From Deltaproteobacteria bacterium (GTDB lineage Bacteria > Myxococcota > XYA12-FULL-58-9 > JAUUZB01), in assembly GCA_030590185.1 (NCBI GenBank), contig JAUUZB010000075.1:1-9426 (forward strand): a stretch of DNA of 9,426 bases, read 5' to 3'. A program made the translations under genes and the position numbers. How positions within the stretch are numbered: position 1 is the stretch's first letter; each line of letters starts with the position of its first letter. This document shows, one piece after another, positions 5,329-9,426 of the stretch. Below the pieces are notes generated by a model, which was not told the origin of the DNA, searched no databases, and saw only the letters and a program-made list of their open reading frames with translations.

Positions 5329-7160
5329 TGGCGGTGCGCGGGCTGTCTGACATTGCTCGTCTAGAGTTTCGCGCCAAGGCGCAAAGGCCGCCAAGGTCGG
5401 GCCCTTTGCGAGCTTCGCGGGCTTGGCGCGACAACCTCGCGCGAGGATCCTCGCGGGTCCAGAGCTCGAGACGGGTTTGCCAGTTCAGCCGAGGTTACTC
5501 AGTCGTAGCGTTGCTGGCGCTGATCAGCGGGCCGGCCGGCTGCGATGACGATCCCCTGGCAACCGGTTTACCGACGCTGGTGCCGGCGGAGTCGGACTGT
5601 ACCGCCTGCCACGGCAGCGCCGCCAACGCGGCCCCTCCGGGGGCCCTCGACACCTCCGAGGAGACGACGGCGCTGGCGGTGGGCGCGCACCAAGCGCACG
5701 TCGCCGATAGCGAGAGCCGCGAGGGCTTGCCATGCGAGGAGTGTCACGCCGTGCCGGAGTTTGTCGACGAAGTCGGGCACATGGACCCGGCCCCGGCCGA
5801 GGTGCGGTTCGGTGACCTGGCGAGCGGCGATGGTAGCGGCCTCGGCCGACCACCGAGCTGGGATCGCGGGGCGGGCACCTGCGCGAACACCTATTGCCAC
5901 GACGCCGGCGGTCGGCACCCCGAGCCGCTCTGGACTCTCACCGACCGCAGTCAAGTGAGCTGCGACGGCTGTCACGGCGCGCCCCCGGCGCCACCCCACC
6001 CCGCCCTCTCCAACTGTTGGGCTTGCCACCGGGAGGTGGTGGACACGCTCGGCCAGATCGAGATAGCCAGCGGGCTGCACATCAACGGAGAGATCGACAC
6101 CACGGTGGCCTGCAACGATTGCCACGGCAGCACGGAGGACGGCGCGCCCCCCATCGACCTGAACGGCAGCGCCCTGACCAGTGACATCGGGGTCGGCGCC
6201 CACGCTGCTCATCTCAGCGCGGGGGAGCTACGGGCGGCGGTCGCCTGCGACGAATGTCACACCGTGCCGGAGGAGGTCGGCGACGCCGGCCATCTCTACT
6301 CACCGCTCCCCGCCGAGCTCACCTTTGGTCCCCTCGCCATGAACGACGGCGCCTTTCCCGTGTGGAACCGCGACGGCGCGACGCCCACCTGCAGCGAGGT
6401 CTATTGCCACGGCGCCACCCTCGGGGGCGGCGACAACCCCTCGCCGATCTGGACCGCGGTGGATGAAGGCCAAGCGCAGTGCGGCAGCTGTCACAGCCTG
6501 CCACCGCCCGACCCCCACCCGGACCTCGACGGCTGCGAGATCTGTCACGCTCAAACGGTGAGCCGCAGCGGCACGGATTTGGTCATCGACGTGGCCGGCG
6601 GCTTCCACATCAATGGCGAGGTCAACGTCCCGGTGACCTGCAACGGCTGCCACGGAGACGCCAGCGGTGCGGCCCCGCCCCGTGCCCTCGACGGCGGCAC
6701 CTCCACCAGCCAGGTCGGTGTCGGCGCGCATCGAACGCATACGCAGGATGGTCCGTTCCGTCAGGCCATGAGCTGCGAGGCCTGTCATCTGCCACCGCTG
6801 GCCGTCTCGAGCGAAGGCCACATCGACGACGCGCCCGCCGAAGTCCTGTTCGGCTACCTGGCCGCGGCGCGGGGTGAGAGCCCGGTCTGGAACGACGACC
6901 CCGCCGACCTGAGCTGTTCGAACGTCTACTGCCACGGCGTCTCCCTCGGCGGCGGGACGCTCACCGAGCCTGTCTGGACCACCGTCGACGGCGGCCAGGC
7001 GGCCTGTGGCTCCTGTCACGGCCTGCCGCCCCCGGCCCCCCATCCACAAGTCGCCAACTGCGCTGCCTGCCACCCGTACACGATCCTCGAGGGGACCGAC
7101 CCGCCGGAGATCGATCTGGGCTCAGGCACCCACGTGAACGGCGAGGTCAGCTTTTTCTGA
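5328..7160 (+). CDS. 15-heme CxxxxCH/CxxCH-type cytochrome, probable lipoprotein
   Basis: Large exported cytochrome of 610 residues belonging to the family with mixed CxxCH and CxxxxCH motifs known from Geobacter. Fifteen motifs form three modules of five. In each, the third motif is CxxxYCH (CANTYCH 185, CSEVYCH 355, CSNVYCH 530) and the others are CxxCH (91, 136, 212, 230; 262, 307, 385, 403; 438, 483, 560, 578). The ATG at 5328 shares a base with the preceding TGA and has a GGGGAG site (5317-5322) before it. The hydrophobic signal segment (SVVALLALISGPAG, then Cys-Asp-Asp-Asp) starts only near residue 58, so the N-region is abnormally long, because a palindromic repeat lies in the coding sequence at 5367-5456. 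PAGC is a weak lipobox, so lipidation is likely but not certain. It is probably an outer-membrane or surface electron carrier of the same pathway (inference). Confidence 0.88.
   Translation: MAVRGLSDIARLEFRAKAQRPPRSGPLRASRAWRDNLARGSSRVQSSRRVCQFSRGYSVVALLALISGPAGCDDDPLATGLPTLVPAESDCTACHGSAANAAPPGALDTSEETTALAVGAHQAHVADSESREGLPCEECHAVPEFVDEVGHMDPAPAEVRFGDLASGDGSGLGRPPSWDRGAGTCANTYCHDAGGRHPEPLWTLTDRSQVSCDGCHGAPPAPPHPALSNCWACHREVVDTLGQIEIASGLHINGEIDTTVACNDCHGSTEDGAPPIDLNGSALTSDIGVGAHAAHLSAGELRAAVACDECHTVPEEVGDAGHLYSPLPAELTFGPLAMNDGAFPVWNRDGATPTCSEVYCHGATLGGGDNPSPIWTAVDEGQAQCGSCHSLPPPDPHPDLDGCEICHAQTVSRSGTDLVIDVAGGFHINGEVNVPVTCNGCHGDASGAAPPRALDGGTSTSQVGVGAHRTHTQDGPFRQAMSCEACHLPPLAVSSEGHIDDAPAEVLFGYLAAARGESPVWNDDPADLSCSNVYCHGVSLGGGTLTEPVWTTVDGGQAACGSCHGLPPPAPHPQVANCAACHPYTILEGTDPPEIDLGSGTHVNGEVSFF
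5367..5456. repeat. Palindromic dispersed-type repeat inside the N-terminal coding region
   Basis: Imperfect long inverted repeat. TCGCGCCAAG at 5369-5378 pairs with CTTGGCGCGA at 5422-5431, and the inner arms (GCAAAGG.. and ..CCTTTGCG) pair partly. Directly after it lie two overlapping perfect palindromes, CCTCGCGCGAGG (5435-5446) and CGCGAGGATCCTCGCG (5440-5455). The 'CGCCAAGGCGCAAAG ... CTTTGCG ... TTGGCG' style is, from memory, that of non-coding repeats scattered through many bacterial genomes. Copy number cannot be seen from one window. The segment is read in frame by the 15-heme gene and codes for Arg/Ser/Ala-rich sequence unlike its surroundings. Confidence 0.7.
5598..7157 (+). repeat. 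Three tandem five-heme modules in the 15-heme cytochrome
   Basis: Units of 171, 176 and about 172 residues start at 5598, 6111 and 6639. Each has the order CxxCHG...APP, VGAHxxH, CxxCHxxP, GH..PAEV/L.FG, CxxxYCH, W, CxxCH.xPPxPHP, CxxCH, then an H(I/V)NGE boundary. The last unit stops a few residues after HVNGE, exactly where a fourth would begin. Internal duplication is plain at protein level. Confidence 0.9.
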
Positions 7161-7172
7161 TTCTGATTCTGA
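7155..7172 (+). repeat. Hexanucleotide tandem repeat across a stop codon
   Basis: Three perfect copies of TTCTGA spanning the end of the 15-heme gene. The first copy contains its TGA stop and the others give two more in-frame stops. Change in copy number would not alter the protein. Confidence 0.7.
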
Positions 7173-7207
7173 TGCAGGGTGCTGGTCACCCAGGACGGTA
7201 AACGAAC

Positions 7208-8647
7208 GTGTGGCGTCTAGCTCTCAAGGGACTCTGGAACACCAAGCTGGGTGTGGCCGGCATCATCATCACCTCCCTGTCCGGGACCGCGATCCTGGCG
7301 GCGGTGGCCGTCGAGGTGTTTGGTCGGGGGCTCGGTGCCTACCAGGGGCTGGTCGCGTTCATGATGATGCCGGCGATCTTCGTGACCGGGCTGCTGGCCA
7401 TGCCGGCCGGCTATCTGTTGCAGCGCCGCGCCGCCCGCAAAGGTGGCCACGCACCGACTGCCAGCGAAGGCCTGATCTTCAGCATCGACCTGACTGATCC
7501 GAAGCGCTTGCGTTTCGCGTTGTTCGTGGCCGGCATGTCTGTCGCCAACGTCGTGTTGCTCTCGGTGGTCAGCTACGAGGGCTATCACTACACCGAGTCG
7601 ACCGAGTTCTGCGGCACCCTGTGCCACTCGGTGATGGAGCCGGAGTTCGCCGCCCACCAACGCTCCCCCCACGCTCGGGTCGGCTGCGTCGAATGCCACA
7701 TCGGCTCCGGCGCCTCCTGGTTCGTCAAGTCCAAGCTCTCCGGTTTGCGTCAGGTGGTGGAGGTGATGACTGGCAATTTCAGTCGTCCGATCCCAACGCC
7801 GATCCACAACCTACGCCCGGCCCGGGACACCTGCGAACAGTGCCATTGGCCCGCGGTCTTCCACGGCAACCGTTCCAAGGTGTTCCGCCGCGTGCCAGCG
7901 GACGGCAGCCCCGAGGACCCGGAGGTCACCGCCCTGATGCTGCACGTCGGCGGCCTCGACGACCGTTCTGGCAAGCACACGGGCATCCACTGGCACGTCA
8001 GCGCCGACAACCGGGTCGAGTATCGCGCCCGCGACGCGGCGCGCACCGAGATCCGCGAGGTGCGGGTGGTCAAGCCGGACGGCGCCACCACCCTCTACGT
8101 CCTCGAGTCGATCGAGGAGCTCCCGGAGGATGCGCCCTGGCATCCCATGGATTGCGTCGACTGCCACAACCGCCCGACCCACATCTACGACACCGCCGAG
8201 GCGGCGGTCGATCGCCTGTTGCTCAACGGCCGGCTCGATCACACCCTGCCGGAGCTCAAGCGGGCGGCCATGCAGATCGTGCAGGCTGAGTATGAGAGCC
8301 GCCCGGCGGCGCGGTCTGGCATGCGCGAGGGGCTAATCGCCTTTTACCGCGGGTCGCACGCCGACATCGCGACCGAGCGAGCCTCGGACATCGAGGACGC
8401 GGCGGAGATCCTCTACGCCGAGGCCTACGCACCGAACGTTTATCCGGAGCTGGGCATTCGCTGGGACACCTACGCCAGCCGGCTCGGACACCAGGGCGAC
8501 GTCGGCTGTTTTCGCTGCCACAACGACGAACACGAAACCGAGGGTGGGGAAACCATCTCTCAGGACTGTGACACCTGCCACTCCCTCATCGTCGAAGAGG
8601 AGTTGGAGTCGGAGGTCGCAGCTGAGATCAAGGAGTACGCGTTTTGA
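7208..8647 (+). CDS. Inner-membrane NapC/NirT-type multiheme cytochrome, ImcH-like quinone-linked
   Basis: Membrane-anchored cytochrome of 479 residues, probably moving electrons between the quinone pool and periplasmic carriers. Three transmembrane segments precede the hemes (about 14-38, 48-71 and 103-123), with RR/RRAARK charges after the second. Six heme motifs follow: CGTLCH at 135, with three residues between the cysteines, then CVECH 160, CEQCH 209, CVDCH 316, CFRCH 434 and CDTCH 454. The stretch FCGTLCHSVMEPE..SPHARVGCVECHIGSGASWFVKSK and the PTPIHNLRPARDTCEQCHWP segment are hallmarks of the NapC/NirT family branch that includes Geobacter ImcH. One NapC anchor helix is normal in NrfH/NapC; three fit the ImcH type. 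The start GTG at 7208 has AGGACGG (7192-7198) nine bases upstream. A 47-base gap separates it from the 15-heme gene, and its TGA overlaps the next TTG. Exact orthology to ImcH is inferred, so no symbol is given. Confidence 0.9.
   Translation: MWRLALKGLWNTKLGVAGIIITSLSGTAILAAVAVEVFGRGLGAYQGLVAFMMMPAIFVTGLLAMPAGYLLQRRAARKGGHAPTASEGLIFSIDLTDPKRLRFALFVAGMSVANVVLLSVVSYEGYHYTESTEFCGTLCHSVMEPEFAAHQRSPHARVGCVECHIGSGASWFVKSKLSGLRQVVEVMTGNFSRPIPTPIHNLRPARDTCEQCHWPAVFHGNRSKVFRRVPADGSPEDPEVTALMLHVGGLDDRSGKHTGIHWHVSADNRVEYRARDAARTEIREVRVVKPDGATTLYVLESIEELPEDAPWHPMDCVDCHNRPTHIYDTAEAAVDRLLLNGRLDHTLPELKRAAMQIVQAEYESRPAARSGMREGLIAFYRGSHADIATERASDIEDAAEILYAEAYAPNVYPELGIRWDTYASRLGHQGDVGCFRCHNDEHETEGGETISQDCDTCHSLIVEEELESEVAAEIKEYAF
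8630..8635 (+). promoter_or_regulatory. Ribosome binding site deciding the TTG start at 8644
   Basis: AAGGAG eight bases before the TTG at 8644, inside the end of the ImcH-like gene. The downstream frame is closed by a TGA at 8623-8625. TTG at 8644 is the only ATG/GTG/TTG codon between that stop and the signal peptide, so this uncommon start is effectively forced. Confidence 0.85.
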
Positions 8648-9426
8648 ATCCGCACATCATTTTTTCATTCGCCCTGTTTCTGCTGGGCACGACGCCGGCG
8701 CTAGCCCAGGAACCGGAGAGCCCGGCCGTTGAGCTGATCGAAGACGACGCCTGTCTCGGTTGCCACGATGACGAGAGCATCGAGGCGGAGACCGAGCGGG
8801 GCAAGAAGCTGAAGCTCTACGTCACCGAGGACGCCCTCGAGGGCAGTAGCCACGAGGGCCTGGCCTGCAACGACTGCCACGTCGACGCCGTGGACTTCGA
8901 AGATGTCCCCCATAACAACGGCAAGCGCATCCCGCTGGCCTGCGACCGCTGCCACGAGGAGGTCGAGAAGGAGTACGCCCGCAGCGTCCATGGGCGCCTG
9001 TTCGTCGACGGTGACACGGCGTCGGCACGTTGCGCCGATTGCCACGGCGGCCACGAGGTCTACCCGGCCGAGGACCGGCGCTCCATGGTCAACGTCTTCA
9101 AGCTGTCGAGCACCTGCGCCAGCTGTCACCAGGACGGGGTGATGCTTCAGACCCACGACGTGGCCGACCCCGAGGCGGTGGTCCACTACGTCGACTCCAT
9201 GCACGGTCGCGCCCTGCTCGTCGACGGTCTGATCGTGGCGCCGACCTGCAACGACTGCCACGGCGTGCACGACATCCTGCCCCACGAGAATCCCCGGGCC
9301 CGCATCAGCAAGGAGAAGGTGCCGAAGACCTGTGGCGCCTGCCACGTGCTGGTGGAAGAAATCTATGACGAGAGCGTGCACGGCAAGCTGCTCGCCGCCG
9401 GCGACATCCGCGCACCGACCTGCGTC
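8644..9426 (+). CDS. Multiheme c-type cytochrome, 3' end outside the window
   Basis: Frame open from TTG 8644 to the window edge, 261 codons visible. The TTG overlaps the preceding TGA and has AAGGAG upstream. A short signal peptide ends at TPALA|QE (residue 21); its N-region has no Lys or Arg, which is unusual. Seven complete CxxCH motifs lie at 37 (CLGCH), 75 (CNDCH), 100 (CDRCH), 130 (CADCH), 158 (CASCH), 202 (CNDCH) and 230 (CGACH). An eighth seems to start at Cys260 (APTCV, cut by the window end). Three YxxS(V/M)HG segments (ARSVHG, VDSMHG, DESVHG), each followed by a CxxCHGxH or equivalent, show a repeating unit in which the His probably ligates heme iron. Similar cytochromes are known to occur alone or fused to a C-terminal membrane cytochrome b domain, and the visible part cannot decide. 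It probably accepts electrons from, or forms a complex with, the NapC/NirT-type protein encoded upstream (inference). Confidence 0.9.
   Translation, partial: MNPHIIFSFALFLLGTTPALAQEPESPAVELIEDDACLGCHDDESIEAETERGKKLKLYVTEDALEGSSHEGLACNDCHVDAVDFEDVPHNNGKRIPLACDRCHEEVEKEYARSVHGRLFVDGDTASARCADCHGGHEVYPAEDRRSMVNVFKLSSTCASCHQDGVMLQTHDVADPEAVVHYVDSMHGRALLVDGLIVAPTCNDCHGVHDILPHENPRARISKEKVPKTCGACHVLVEEIYDESVHGKLLAAGDIRAPTCV

Noticed and set aside
4471..5394. Minus-strand open frame of 307 codons opposite the 11-heme gene
   Set aside because: Codon-bias shadow of the cytochrome gene. No known motif, and it spans two real gene junctions.
7177..7191. Small hairpin GGGTG-CTGGT-CACCC between the 15-heme and ImcH-like genes
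   Set aside because: Five-base arms and no following T run, so not a convincing terminator. The operon seems to continue through it.

Overview
The window is GC-rich DNA with all genes on the + strand. It reads as one regulator followed by one tightly packed operon for multiheme c-type cytochromes. Across five cytochrome genes I count 47 complete heme-attachment motifs: 8, 11, 15, 6 and at least 7. Three families point to a high-GC 'deltaproteobacterial' lineage (Desulfuromonadota, Myxococcota, Bradymonadota or similar) with anaerobic or metal-linked respiration: the CxxxxCH/CxxCH cytochrome, the NapC/NirT (ImcH-like) membrane cytochrome and the sigma-54 response regulator. The exact taxon cannot be fixed from this sequence.

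Layout. 1-1104: 3' part of an NtrC-type response regulator. 1105-1367: a short control region with two identical-format palindromes (TGTCA-N3-TGACA, 32 bp apart), a well-spaced sigma-54 promoter (TGG-N8-TTGC) and a ribosome binding site for a GTG start. 1368-3005: octaheme lipoprotein with an N-terminal collagen-like/Asp-rich repeat stalk. 3002-4477: cysteine-free outer-membrane beta-barrel. 4486-5328: 11-heme periplasmic cytochrome. 5328-7160: 15-heme cytochrome made of three five-heme modules, with a palindromic dispersed-type repeat inside its N-terminal coding region. 7208-8647: inner-membrane NapC/NirT-type hexaheme cytochrome. 8644-9426: start of another multiheme cytochrome that runs off the window.

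How they may work together (inference). The NapC/NirT-type protein would exchange electrons with the quinone pool. Periplasmic hemes (the 11-heme protein and the last gene product) would carry them to the outer membrane. The barrel plus the 11-heme protein would form a porin-cytochrome conduit, and the octaheme and 15-heme lipoproteins would be surface or outer-membrane terminals. This resembles Mtr/Omb-Oma-Omc style extracellular electron transfer. The sequence does not tell whether current flows out (metal or electrode reduction) or in (for example Fe(II) oxidation). The regulator, its probable binding sites and the sigma-54 promoter lie head to tail, so the system is probably switched on by a two-component signal whose kinase lies outside the window.

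Genes 2-7 are separated by overlaps or short gaps. Two junctions use the same TTGA overlap, in which a TTG start is buried in the preceding TGA stop. There is no tRNA, rRNA, CRISPR array or transposase gene in the window, and no gene-free stretch longer than 300 bases.
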